Origin: Cyanophora paradoxa
Lineage: Eukaryota > Glaucocystophyceae > Cyanophorales > Cyanophoraceae
Reading direction: 5' to 3'
NCBI GenBank assembly: GCA_004431415.1
Contig: QPMI01000678.1
Coordinates: 1-55,249 of the forward strand
Length of the DNA stretch: 55,249 nucleotides
How positions within the stretch are numbered: the stretch's first letter is position 1; every line of letters begins with the position of its first letter. Below, piece after piece: positions 42,581 through 52,690 of the stretch. Both the position numbers and the translations under genes were made by a program. The notes under the pieces are model-generated. The model did not search any database. It was not told the origin of the DNA and worked only from the letters and a program-made list of their open reading frames with translations.

Positions 42581-43887
42581 ATGGCGGCGTTCGCTCTCTG
42601 TCCTGCCTATTCCGCTTGTTCGCCGGCGAGTCCGTGCCCAGCGGTGACTAATTCTGTATGCAAGCAAGCCCCTACACCCTCGGCAGTGGATCAATCAATC
42701 AAGATCCAGCCGCCCTCGGCCGGGCGCTTTGTGTGTAGAAGGGTCCCCCGCTTTGTTTCCTGTTCACCCCTGCCTTCTGTACCGTTCACGGTGCGCGCCG
42801 GCCCCGCTTTCCGACGTGTACATCCGCTCACTCGACCTCCTCCGGTCGGGCACACAGGTCCGCTGCGGGCCGGCTTTCCCCGATGATCCCTTTGCGGAGC
42901 GTCTTCCGGAGACAGCAGAATTCAGCGGCGTGGACGTGCCGGTGGACACCTCTTCGAGCTGGTGTGATGGGAGCGTTGACGGCAGCGAGGCCTTGAGCGC
43001 GTCAGAGGTTGCCGAAATCTGCCGGGATGCCGACAATGCCTTCAGGCTCGCATGGTACGCCTTTAGCTAATGTTGCACTTGCCTGATTCCTGCACGGAAT
43101 CATGTCTGATCGACCTCCTGTCGCATCGGTTCTGTCTCACAGGCACTATCTCAATCGGTACATTGACTTTCTTACTGCCTCAGACCCTGAGACCCCCGCC
43201 CTCACCATCCCTTGCTTTGTTTCGCAGCTACGGGGCCTCGGACGATTACGTGAATCAGCTTGCCATCTTTTGCTCAGCTTGTCTCGAGATGTGAGCGGCC
43301 TTTCGTGGCTCGACCTGAGCGCGCGCGCATGACTCGACGCCCAGGTACAGGAGGGGCTTCTCTCCGCGCAGCATGGAGCTGGAGATGTCCTTCACCGGGG
43401 GCATCCCTCGCATGGTCCGTCCGTTTTCCTCTGCTCTCGCATTCCTCTGCCCCCTTGCTGACACCGCTCCAGGTGGCCTCGGACCGCTCGACGCTGAGGG
43501 TGTGGATGACCCTCGTCTTCCGCGTCTTCCAGAAGCTCCAAGTGGCACGCGCCTTCGATTCCCCCTCGGAGGGCGGCAGCGTGACTGAGAACGCCGCCAA
43601 CCTGCACTCGCTTGTCGACCTTGTAATCGGCGCCTGCTCGCGGGGCTTCACGCTGGTGCGCGCCTCGCGCGCGCTTCTTCCTTTCCTCTCCTTTTCTGAG
43701 CGGCGCGCCGCAGGAGACGCTGAAGCTGGAGATGGCGTTGAAGAGCCCTCGCCGGACGCCGCTGGAGAGCGTGCTCCTGAGCCAGTGGATGCGCCTCTGC
43801 TTCACGGCAATCGACATCCTGGCCCACGACGAGGAGGACGGCGGCGAGGACGATTTTGACTACCCCGCCGACGACATTTTGCAGTGA
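42581..43887 (+). CDS. unrecognised multi-exon gene with acidic C-terminus
   Basis: Protein-like exons in plausible splice phase are: about 42860-43060 (FPDDPFAERLPETAEFSG, VAEICRDADNAFRLAW); about 43143-43290 (HYLNRYIDFLTASDPE, YGASDDYVNQLAIFCSACLE); about 43345-43410 (YRRGFSPRSMELEMSFTGG); about 43473-43655 (STLRVWMTLVFRVFQKLQ, NLHSLVDLVIGACSRGFTL); and 43714-43887 (PLESVLLSQWMRLCFTAIDI, with an acidic tail ending YPADDILQ). The middle is helical. NRYIDFL resembles a cyclin-box helix only superficially. The first exon is unresolved: an ATG at 42581 (MAAFALCPAYSACS) joins in phase, but other choices exist. I do not recognise the family. Confidence 0.45.
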
Positions 43888-44204
43888 TCGCGATCCGACA
43901 GCGTCCCCCGAGGACCGGCGGTGGCCCGTCGCGTCGCGAGTTGACCTTGAACAGCGGTCAATTGTACAATTTTGTAGTGTAATTGCGCGTCTTTCCTTTT
44001 GTTTTCTGTGTACATGCGTGCTGTGTCCAGAAATGTATATTTTGCTTCTCTTGGCGACTCGTGCGGGATGTGGCTGCCGGTCACACCGCGCCGCAATGCA
44101 TATGCCGGCCCAGAACGGCATGGCAAGTATTCAGTGCACGTGGCGGGGCCCAGAACGAGCTAGGCTCGCGCGGCCGACGTCGACGGGCTCCGGCCCGCTG
44201 GACG
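43888..44204. other. convergent intergenic region
   Basis: About 320 bp between the stop codons of the unknown plus-strand gene and minus-strand LpxB. It is moderately T-rich near 43960-44050 and presumably carries both 3' ends. No canonical AATAAA is visible. Confidence 0.4.
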
Positions 44205-46206
44205 TCAGCGGCGGGCGCGGGTGTGGACGGCCTCGAGGACGACCTGGGCGGCGAGCTCCGACGAGGCCCGCCCCGCCTCCGGGCACCTGCGCATCCCCCG
44301 CCCCCGCCTCAGCCGGCGGGCGCCCAGCGAGGGCGGGGTGAGGGAGGGAGGGCGGGCGCCTCATGCGGGCGAGGGTGCCGGCGACGCCGGCGGCCTGCGC
44401 GGCGCGGGCGGCGGGGTCCGCGAGGAGGGCCCCCGCCGCGCCGGCGATGGGCCCCGGGCGGCACGCCTCGAACACGAACTCCGGGACGGGCGGCTCCCCC
44501 TGCGCGCGGGCGCTCCCGGATCAAATTCGAGCCCGGGGCGCGGGGTCGAGACCCCGGGGGCGGCCGGGCGCCTGGGCGAAGATGTTGAGAAGGGAGACGT
44601 GGCGGACGGCGGCGAGGCGGCGCGCCGCGAGGGCCGTCAGCGGGTGCGCGTCATACGCCACCACCTGCCGCCCCGCTCGGTTTCGAATTCGAATTCGAAT
44701 GTGGATGGTGAGCGGGGTCACCTGCGGTGCGCCGGCCGCGGCGAGCTCGACGGAGACCGTCCCCGAGGCCGCCACCGCCGCGTCGCACGCCTGCCGCCCT
44801 CCCCCTCGCCAGGGGCAGGCGAGGAGAGGGGACGCGCGGGCGCCGCGCACCGCGAAGAGGCGCCTGCGGTCCGGGGAGGAGGGGAGGACGCGGAGGGGCA
44901 GGCGATCCGCGAGGAGCCTGCCGGCCAGTGCCTGGACCCGCTCGTGCACCAGCGGCACTGCCCGCCGCCGGGGTCGGCTGCGCTAGCGGCCTCGGCGGGG
45001 GATGGCGCCGCGCGGACCCGTGGGAATGACAGCGTGCAGGTCGGGAAAGTCCGCCGCGAGGAGCCGAGCCGCCTCCGCGAAGACCGGCAGCAGGCGGTCG
45101 ACCTCCCCCGGCCTGCGGGGCGGGGAGCAAGGGGCGCGTTGGCCGGCGGCCACGGCGGTCGCGCGCTCCCCGCCCCGGGGCGTCGAGCGCGCGCCTGCTG
45201 CCGGGGAGCACGCAGAGGGCCGTCGCCTTGTCGGGCCTGCGCGGGCGGGCGCGCGGCTCGGGCGGGAGAGGAGAAGCGAGTGGGCAGGGCGGGCGGGAAG
45301 GGCGCACAGGCCCAGAACCTCGGCTCGGAACCCGGCGCGCTGAGTGGCACCCTCAAACACCTATGGAAGTCGTCGGGCAGGTGCGATGGCATGGCGCGGG
45401 GAGCGCACCGCCCCAGCGGCCTCGTCCAGGGCGGGGTGGCCCACGAACGTCGCGGGGACTCCGGTGCGCTCGAAGATTGCGGGCTCGTTTGGGAGAATGC
45501 ACAGCAGGTGGTCGACGAGGCTCTTGAGGCCCTGGGCGCGGCCCTCGCCGTTGCGGTAGGCCCAGACGGACGGCGCGACGTAGTGGACGAGGGGCGGGCA
45601 GGGCGCGCCATCCGCTGCCGCCGCGCGCCCGTCGGCTGGGCCCGCCGAGCCGCCGGCGTGCCGCGCACCTCGCAGTGCCTTCAGCACGCGAAAGTTGAAG
45701 CCCTTCGAGTCGATCGTGACCACGGCGTCCGGCCTCTCCGAGCGGATTGCGGCGGCGGCCTGGCGGATCCTGAGCTGCGCGTGGTTTCAGCGTGGAGCTG
45801 TACAAGAGGTCCGAGACACGCGGACGGACCCAGAGGCGCGGGAGGTGCGGGACGAGCTCCGCGAGGCCCATCACGCAGATGTCGCTCATGGGGAAAACGG
45901 GGCGCAGGCCCTCCGCCACCATCAGGTCCCTGGCACTCAGGTCATCCGTGCGCACTGCGTACGCGAGCGCCGGGCGCGGCCGCACCCGCCCACTCCGACG
46001 AACTCGACGCGCGCGCCAGCGCCGCCGCGGGCCGGGCCGGCGGCCAGTCGGCGCAGCGAGGCCATCAGCCGCGCGCCGATGGCGTCGCCGGACGGCTCCC
46101 CAGCCAGCAGCGCGAGCTTCATCGAGTTCGATTCGAGTTCGTGCTGTACCCGGGCTGCGCTGACTTCGAATTTGGCGCCGGCGCCGGGGGCCGCTGGCCA
46201 TGGCAT
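44205..46206 (-). CDS. lpxB: lipid-A-disaccharide synthase (LpxB), intron-containing
   Basis: LpxB joins UDP-2,3-diacylglucosamine to lipid X to form lipid A disaccharide. Plants and algae keep nuclear copies, usually organelle-targeted. Signatures in order: LALLAGEPSGDAIGARLMAS (about 46115), FPMSDICVMGLAELVPHLPR, AIRSERPDAVVTIDSKGFNF, HYVAPSVWAYRNGEGRAQGL, NEPAIFERTGVPATFVGHP, VLPGSR, LLPVFAEAARLLAADFPDLH, VVAYDAHPL, SLLNIFAQ and the C-terminal SSELAAQVVLEAVHTRARR. GEPSGD and LPGSR are the family hallmarks. Short introns interrupt it (for example near 44660-44720, containing repeated TTCGAA). The ATG at 46122 starts MKLALLAGEPSG. The ATG at 46206 adds 28 residues that do not look like a clear transit peptide. 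Confidence 0.9.
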
Positions 46207-46620
46207 GGCGCCGGCGCCGGCTCGAATGCTAATCCTTTACGCGCGCAAGCCCCTCGCCCGGGGCCTTGGCGGCTTGCGACACGATGGAATGCTCGTATTC
46301 GAAAAATATCAGAGCACATCTCACTTCGACCATCGATATCTCCGCATGCAATGAATACACGACGTCGGCCAAATCTCATGGTACAGGTTTACAGTGGATC
46401 AACGCTGTCAGCGCAGCAAAATCTGCCCGAGAAAAACGCTGTTGAAGGAAAAAGATTACGAAGAACTGCTTTATACAGCTGCAAACAAGAAAAAGCAAGG
46501 GGCGCTGGCGCCCAGGAATTCAATGGTTTGTGCAATGCTGCAAGTAAAAACCTGCTTTCGCTGCAGAGCCGAAAAAGGGCGAGCGAAAAACATGGGGGCG
46601 AAGCGCTGAAAGCGCTGTGG
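46207..46620. other. spacer between LpxB and SLBP
   Basis: Both flanking genes are on the minus strand, so this 414-bp, locally A-rich stretch holds the SLBP 3' region and the LpxB upstream region. TTCGAA-type sites occur at its edge. A 71-codon plus-strand ORF here has no support. Confidence 0.4.
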
Positions 46621-48639
46621 CTAGTAGGGGCGTGCGGCGATGGCCGCGGCCGGGGAGGTGCGCGGGGAGGGGCTGCAGCCCTGGCTCCCGCTCTGGCGGC
46701 CGCTGCCGCCGAAGCTGCTGGTGCGGCTCCCGCTGCCGAACGACTCCATGGAGCTGTTGAGGGCGGCGGAGGCGGCGGCGGGGGCGCCGATGTGCGCGCC
46801 GCTGATGATGCGGTCGAGCTCCTCGTCGTCGAACTCGGTCGCCTCGCCCGGGCCGGCGACCTCCAGGGGGACGGCGGCGGCGCCCTCGGCCTCGCCGCCC
46901 CCGCTCTCCTCCCCGCTCTCCCCGTCCTCCGGCAGGTCCGGCGCCGACGGCTCGCCGGGCGGGTCCCACTTGTGCAGCTCCCGCCGCCACTGCCCCGCGC
47001 ACACGTCAGGCCGACGGGAAGAAACGAAAGGAAAGGAAATGAAAGGAAGCGGCGGACCTTGCGGATCAGGCCGTCCCAGGCGCGCTTGGAGCACTTCATG
47101 TACTTGTCGGGCGTGCGCGCGTCGCCGCGCCGCCGGCGGTGCCTGCCCGAGGCAGCGCGGGTCAGAGGGGGCCGGGCCGGGGCGCGCGGGGGGGGCAGGG
47201 CGTGGCGCGGCGCACTTGGGGACGAGCTGGACGTAGCGGTCGTAGCCGCGGGTGTTCTTTCCGTAGTCGATCTGCTTCTGACGCTGGCGCAGCCGGTGCG
47301 GGTCCTCCTCCTTCTCGCCGGCCGCCCCGCCGACCGCCGGGGGCGAGGGCGACTGGGCGTGCGAGCCCGAGCCCGCGCCCGAGCCCGAGGTCGATGAGGA
47401 GCGCCCGCTGGCGCTGCACGACGAGGAGCGCGGGTGCGCCTGCGCGTGCACATGCGGGTCGCCCCTGCCCTGCGCCCCGTGCTGCTGCTGCTGCTGCTGC
47501 GGCGGCGGCGGCTGCCCGCGCTGCCCGAAGAGCTGCTGCTGAGGCGGCGGCGCCATGCGCTGGCCGGAGGAAGAGAAGGAAGAGGAAGAGAGGGAGGAGG
47601 CGGCGGAGCCGCGGGGCCGCTTGCCCCACTCGTTCGGCGAGTTCTGCGGCGACGAGAAGGGCGACGGGGTGCCGTTCGGCACGGGCGAGCCGGGCGGGCC
47701 CAGCAGGCCGTACGCGGCCTCGTCCTCGAAGGCCGGCCGCGACTTCTTGTTGTCCGGCTCCGAGGGGCTCCGCACCGTGCGCCGCGGGGAGCGCGAGCGC
47801 CCGCGCTCGCGCTCCGCGAGCGGCGCCGACGCATGTCGCTGGCCCGGCGGCCGGTTCAGGAAGGAGGGCGACGCGGGAGACATGGAGAAGCCGCCGGGGT
47901 GGGGGTTCGGCATGGGCAGCACCCCGCCGGGCTGCTGCAGCATGTAGCTCCCCGGGGGAGAGTGGGGCCCTTGCTGCGACGCGAACTGGGACCCGCTGGT
48001 CACGGCGGCCGCAGCGGCCGCGGCCGCGAGCGCCGCCGCGGCCGCCTGCGTCGCGATTTCGGGATGGACGCCGGTGTTCACAAGGGCGGCGGCCGCCGCG
48101 GCCGCCGCGACGTCGGCGGCCGAGGCGTGTGCACGGAAACCGTTGGACGGCGACGGAACAGCGCACGCGTTGCTCAGCGCCGTTAAGAAGTCGTCGTAAG
48201 GAGGCGGGGCGCTGAACACCCCGGGGCCCCCAGCGGTCGACAGTTGCCCGGGCGCGGCCATCGTACGAATGGGAGCATGAAGAATATTCTGGGGACTTGG
48301 GACGGAAGCCGCACGGTAGAGCTGGGCGGCGACAAGGTCGGAGGTCCCGCCGACGTGGGGCTGGCGCGAAGGGGAGCGCAGCTGTTGCTCCGCGCCGCCC
48401 GCAGCAGCGATGGCCGCAAGATCAAAGGCGTTCGGCTGCCGCGGCTGCTGCCCAATAAGGCGATCGAAAAAGGCGTCCTTGGTCGGGCCCGTCGAGCGGC
48501 TGGCCGCTATCTGATTCAGGCCAGGGACCCGTAGCGAATCCATGTCGACGATCGCTCGGAGCTCCTGAGCTCCCTCGCGCTCTTTCGCGGCTCCGAGCTG
48601 CGTGACGAAAACGGCATCCGTCAGAACGGCGCGCTGCAC
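46621..48639 (-). CDS. SLBP: histone stem-loop-binding protein (SLBP)
   Basis: SLBP binds the 3' hairpin of replication-dependent histone mRNAs and directs their processing and translation. The RNA-binding domain is near the C-terminal third: RLRQRQKQIDYGKNTRGYDR and YVQLVPK (about 47300-47210), an intron with CTGAC near its end, TPDKYMKCSKRAWDGLIRK (about 47110-47055), another intron, then WRRELHKWDPPGEPS (about 46995-46950). YGKNT, the TPxK motif (a phosphorylated Thr in animals) and the WRRELHKWDPP end all match the family. The N-terminal 450 or so residues are disordered, with Ala runs (about 48100-48000), Gln runs (about 47490) and an Arg/Ser/Pro patch SRSPRRTVRSPSEPDNKKSR. Start at 48639; an internal Met at 48543 is possible. 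Confidence 0.9.
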   Translation of the reverse strand: MQRAVLTDAVFVTQLGAAKEREGAQELRAIVDMDSLRVPGLNQIAASRSTGPTKDAFFDRLIGQQPRQPNAFDLAAIAAAGGAEQQLRSPSRQPHVGGTSDLVAAQLYRAASVPSPQNILHAPIRTMAAPGQLSTAGGPGVFSAPPPYDDFLTALSNACAVPSPSNGFRAHASAADVAAAAAAAALVNTGVHPEIATQAAAAALAAAAAAAAVTSGSQFASQQGPHSPPGSYMLQQPGGVLPMPNPHPGGFSMSPASPSFLNRPPGQRHASAPLAERERGRSRSPRRTVRSPSEPDNKKSRPAFEDEAAYGLLGPPGSPVPNGTPSPFSSPQNSPNEWGKRPRGSAASSLSSSSFSSSGQRMAPPPQQQLFGQRGQPPPPQQQQQQHGAQGRGDPHVHAQAHPRSSSCSASGRSSSTSGSGAGSGSHAQSPSPPAVGGAAGEKEEDPHRLRQRQKQIDYGKNTRGYDRYVQLVPKCAAPRPAPPARPGPAPSDPRCLGQAPPAARRRAHARQVHEVLQARLGRPDPQGPPLPFISFPFVSSRRPDVCAGQWRRELHKWDPPGEPSAPDLPEDGESGEESGGGEAEGAAAVPLEVAGPGEATEFDDEELDRIISGAHIGAPAAASAALNSSMESFGSGSRTSSFGGSGRQSGSQGCSPSPRTSPAAAIAARPY

Positions 48640-48857
48640 TCATGCGGTGTAATCGCAGTGAAGGCGCGTACCTTGCGCGACGCCTCGCGTCGTCCCCGCC
48701 TCACGCGTCGGTGCTGCGGGTTCCCGCGCAAGTGTGGTGGACTGTACCCGGCCGCCGGCTGGCCGCTTGTTCACCTGCCGCCTACTGGTCGCCCCGCCAG
48801 CGCCCGTGCACAGCAGGCTGCTAGCAGCTGCGTGCTAGCCTCGTGGATAGAGCGACG
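48640..48857. promoter_or_regulatory. divergent promoter region, SLBP and PLAC8 gene
   Basis: About 218 bp separate the head-to-head start codons. No motif is recognised. Confidence 0.4.
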
Positions 48858-50328
48858 ATGCAGCCGGTCGCCATGGTCCCTCCGGGCCACCTCGCCCCAC
48901 GAGAGCCGCAGCAGTACTCAACAGGTCTTTGCGGTTGCTGCGAAGACCCCGGCTCCTGTGAGTGATTTCTATTTGTTTTCTCCTAGCGCAACGGCGCGTC
49001 GGTCGGATGCATATGAGGTCGCACTCGGAGAGGAGCGGTACCTGGCCGCAGACGCGCCCGGCGCCAGCGCGGCTGGCAGGAGAGAATAGCTATGGACGTA
49101 CGTATACGCGTGACCCTAACCGTGGGTCCGCCCCCGCCTCAGGCCTCATCTCGTGCCTGTGCCCTCAAATCCAGATCGGGCTGACCGCTCAAGCATTCGA
49201 CGGCAGCGACTGCTGCTTGACGACTACGGTCACCTGCCTCATCGACTGGTGCGGCACGAATATTTCTGTAGCTCGAGCCCGGCGCGGCGCTGCTTATTGA
49301 ATATTCCTGACCGCGCTGCGCGCGCGCACGCAGGGTCGCGTGCTACCTCGGCACTGTCGTGCGCACCCGCGCCTGCTTTGCGCTCCTTCGGGAACTCGAT
49401 CAGATCCTAGGAAGGATTCGGGGGTCTTTAATTTGGGGGCGAAGCGCCGGCGTTTCCGTGTCACAATGTTGCTCGAACTTAAGCCTGAAGCTTCTTTCGC
49501 AGGGGATGGGGTGCCAATACCGCAGGAAGATTCGCCGGGCCTACAATCTGGAGCCTGCAGACGAGTGCTACGACTGCCTTGTTTTCTGCTGCTGTGAGTA
49601 ACCGGGCGCCGCGCCGTCCTCGTGGGGCAGGGACGCGGGAGGAGCTCGAGCTCCTTTAATTTCTAGTTGCGGACGCCTTTCGCGCGCGTCCGACGGTCGG
49701 CGCCTGAGTGCGAATTTGCGGCAGGCAACTGCTGCGCGGTGTCGCAGGACGCCCGGGAGGTCATGTGCGGCGCCCCCCCTGCCCCTGCCCCCTCCGCTGG
49801 CCATGGCCCTGCATGCATGTGCGGCTCATGCTTGGGTCCCGCAGGAAGCGTGGCCGCGCCCCCGTCGCTTTCCTCGCCCCGTCTCTGCGGCCCTACGCCC
49901 CGCAGCCAGTCGTCATGGCCGGACCCGGGCAAGGGCCCCTGTACGCGTACCCCGCTGGTGGTGCTGCGTACCCCCACGGCGCCGCATACCCTCCTCCGGG
50001 GTACGGGGCCATCCCCACATCCTTCGGGCCGATTCCCCCTGGCGCGTACGGCCCGTTACCCCCCGCGGCCGGTGGCTACACCGGCCCCTACCCTCCCTAC
50101 CCCGCAACCGCCCCGCAGCCGCTAGCTATGTACCAGGCGCCGTACAGCTACCCCCCCGGCTATCCGGCGCCGGCCCAGTACCCACCGGCCCAGGCTCCCT
50201 ACTATCCGCCTCACCCAGAGGCCGCGGCTGGTGTGGGCGCCGGCCCTTCGAATTCAGCGGCCGCGTTCCAGCAGCATCTCGCGCAGGCTCCTTCGGCCCC
50301 CATGGCTCCTAGTTCGAACCAGATCTAG
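48858..50328 (+). CDS. PLAC8-domain cysteine-rich protein
   Basis: PLAC8 (Cys-rich, DUF614) proteins are small, membrane-associated proteins linked to cell size, metal or calcium handling in plants. Exon 1 (48858-48957) starts MQPVAMVPPGHLAPREP and ends STGLCGCCEDPGSC. An intron at 48958-49142 joins LISCLCPQIQIGLTAQAFDG in phase, followed by CCLTTTVTCLIDW. Later exons give CQYRRKIRRAYNLEPADECY and, across an intron at about 49594, DCLVFCCCNCCAVSQDAREV. This is the full PLAC8 order, with the CCC-x-C-C-x-x-x-Q-x-x-R-E signature. The C-terminal exons encode a Pro/Tyr/Ala-rich tail (YPPPGYGAIPTSFGPIPPGA) ending PSSNQI at 50328. One exon near 49350 (CYLGTVVRTRACFALL) is less certain. Confidence 0.85.
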
Positions 50329-50605
50329 ATCTCATTTGAGGAATAGCTATAGTTTTTCATATTGATACATTCAATGATTGCCGCAGTGCTGCTGCAAGCG
50401 CTCAGTTGGGGGAGCGATGGGGTATCTGTACGTATACTAGTATGCTAGACGCTACTGATCATGAATAATCCCATCCCCTACAAGGAACCCATCAAAATCT
50501 CGACCTTAGCAACAGTTAAAGAAAGGGGCGAGAAATAAGCTACGCAGAGGGCTACGGGCAGGCAAAGTCACGGGGAGAAGAGAAAGGGTCAAAAAGGTGC
50601 AGGCG
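50329..50605. other. convergent intergenic region
   Basis: 277 bp between the PLAC8 gene (plus) and the channel gene (minus). It contains a TGATCATGA palindrome at 50456-50464 and T-rich sequence shortly after the PLAC8 stop. Confidence 0.5.
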
Positions 50606-52659
50606 CTAGCTACGCGTCGCCGCGGCGGGGCGGGGGCCCGTGGTAGGCGGGGCTGTCGCGGGCGGCGGCGGCGGCGTCGCCGGGGGCGCCGGGCTGCGCG
50701 GCGGGGCGGGCGCGGAGGCCGCCGAGGGGGCCGCTGGAGGGCGGCTTGGCGAAGCGGCGGACCGAGTCGGAGGGGCTGCCGGGCGCGCTCGCCCCTGCCC
50801 CGCGGTGGTCGCGGCGACCTCGGCGTCGGCGCCGTGCGCGTGGACGGCGGCCGCCGCCGTGGCCAGGCGCCGCAGCGTCGACGAGGCCGAGTTGTCCGAC
50901 CCGCGCCGCCCCCCGCCCGCCTCCACGTCCGCCTCGGGCTCCGCCGAGGCCATGAGCGCCGCCTGCGAGAAGGGGTGCAGGGCCGGCGCCCGCGCCCCCT
51001 CCGCCTCCGTCTCGGGCTGGGAGGTGCGCCGCGTGGGGGCGAAGGAGCGCGTGAAGGCCTTGCCGAGCTTGCTGAGGGCGCCGGCGGCGGCCCCCGGGCC
51101 CTCGGTCGAGCGCTTGCGGTTCTGGCCGACGCCGGCACCCTCCGACATGAACCCCGTCTTCGAGCGCCCGATCTGCCTGCGGGGGCGGGCGCGCGGCGGG
51201 GCTCAGCCCGGGCCCGAGCGAGCGGGGGCGCGGGGGCGGCGCGAGGCGGGCGCACTTGAAGGTGGCGGCGCCGCCGCGGGCATCGCCCTCGCCCTCGGCG
51301 TCGGCCTCGGCGGCCTCGGGGGCCGGCTCCTCGGGGACCTCCTCGCCGAGGGTGCGCATCATCTCGGCGCGGCGCTTCTGCGTCTCGGCGGCCTTGCGCT
51401 CGCGCTCCTTGCGCTCGCGCTCGCGGTCGATGGCGAGCATGCGGGAGACGACGTCGCCGCCGGCGGCGCGGGACTCGTCGGGGAGCGAGTGGTTGTCCGA
51501 GATGTCCGAGTAGTCCGACTCGCTCTCCGAGTCGGAGCGGTTCGCGGCCCGCACGACCTCCACGACCCGCCGCACCTGCTCCTTGTACCGCTTGTACTCC
51601 CCCAGGTTCTCCTCCATCGCCATCAGCACCAGGTAGTAGTTCTCCAGCGCCGCCGGCGTCACCTGAGGCGCGGGCAGGGGCGTCGGGGGGCGAGGCTGGC
51701 GGGCGGGGGGCGGTGGGGGCGGGGCAAGACCTTGGAGAAGTCGGGCATGTGGAGCGGGGCCTGGTGGCGCCACGTCTCGGGCTTCATCAGGTCGATGTCC
51801 ACCACCTCCTTCACCGCCCGCTCGTCTGCGCGCGCGCGCGGGGAAGAGTGTCGGACCGGGAGCCCCCGGCCCGCGCACGGGCACGGGCGGCGGGGAGGGC
51901 GCCCACCCTTGGCGGCGCTGTCGCGGGAGACGAGCGAGCGCGTCGCCTTGTCCTCCTTCTTCTGGGCCTTGGAGGCCTGGCGCGGGGCGTCGGGGGCGGC
52001 GGCAGCGGGCGCAGGGCCGCGCGAGGAGGCCCCGCGCGCACGATCTGGAGGTTGGTGACGAGCACGCCAACGAGGATGTTGACCCCGATGTACGCGCTGC
52101 GCCCCGCCCAGCCCGCCCGGCGGCGTCGGAGGGCGCGGCGGCGCCCCCCGGGGGCGCACGGAGCCGCCCGCACCTGCCAACAATCCAGGCGAGGTAGTAG
52201 GCGGAGATAGGGATGAAGTAGCCGGCGTCCTGCCCCGCGGTGAGGGGGAGGGGGGACGGCGGGGGCGCCTGCGCGCGGGGGCGGGGGCGCACGACGGTGG
52301 CCCAGTAGGTGACCTGCCACCCGTCCTGCGTCATCGCCGCGAAGAGCGTGTAGAACGCTGCGCGGGGCGGAGAGGTGCGTCAGAGGGAGCGGCGCGGCAC
52401 GGCGCTGTCGGGGCCCCAGGGGGCGGGGGGGCGGACAGTTCTCGAGGGTGCCCCAGTAGGGGCGCATCTCGGGCGGCTCGCCGAACGAGTCGATGGAGAT
52501 CACCGCGAAGATGAAGTACACGATCATCAGCAGCAGAATCACCTGCCGCCCCCCGCCCGTCAGCCCAGGCGGGGAAAAGCGTGGGGTGGGTGAGCGGGTG
52601 GGCGGGCGGGTGTGGGGTGGGGGAGGGCGGGTGTATGTGTGTGTGTGTGTGTGGGGGGT

Positions 52660-52690
<31 letters not shown>

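Noticed and set aside
43140-43290. Cyclin box in the unknown gene
   Set aside because: NRYIDFL resembles a cyclin helix, but the rest of the fold signature (MRAILVDW-like start and downstream helices) is absent.
46394-46609. 71-codon plus-strand ORF with CFRCRAEKGR
   Set aside because: It is short, lies in an intergenic spacer, has no splice context and no family match. It is probably chance in the A-rich spacer.
44221-47397. 1058-codon plus-strand open frame
   Set aside because: It is antisense to LpxB and SLBP, whose family motifs are unmistakable on the minus strand. Its composition is Arg/Gly/Ala/Pro shadow of GC-rich DNA.
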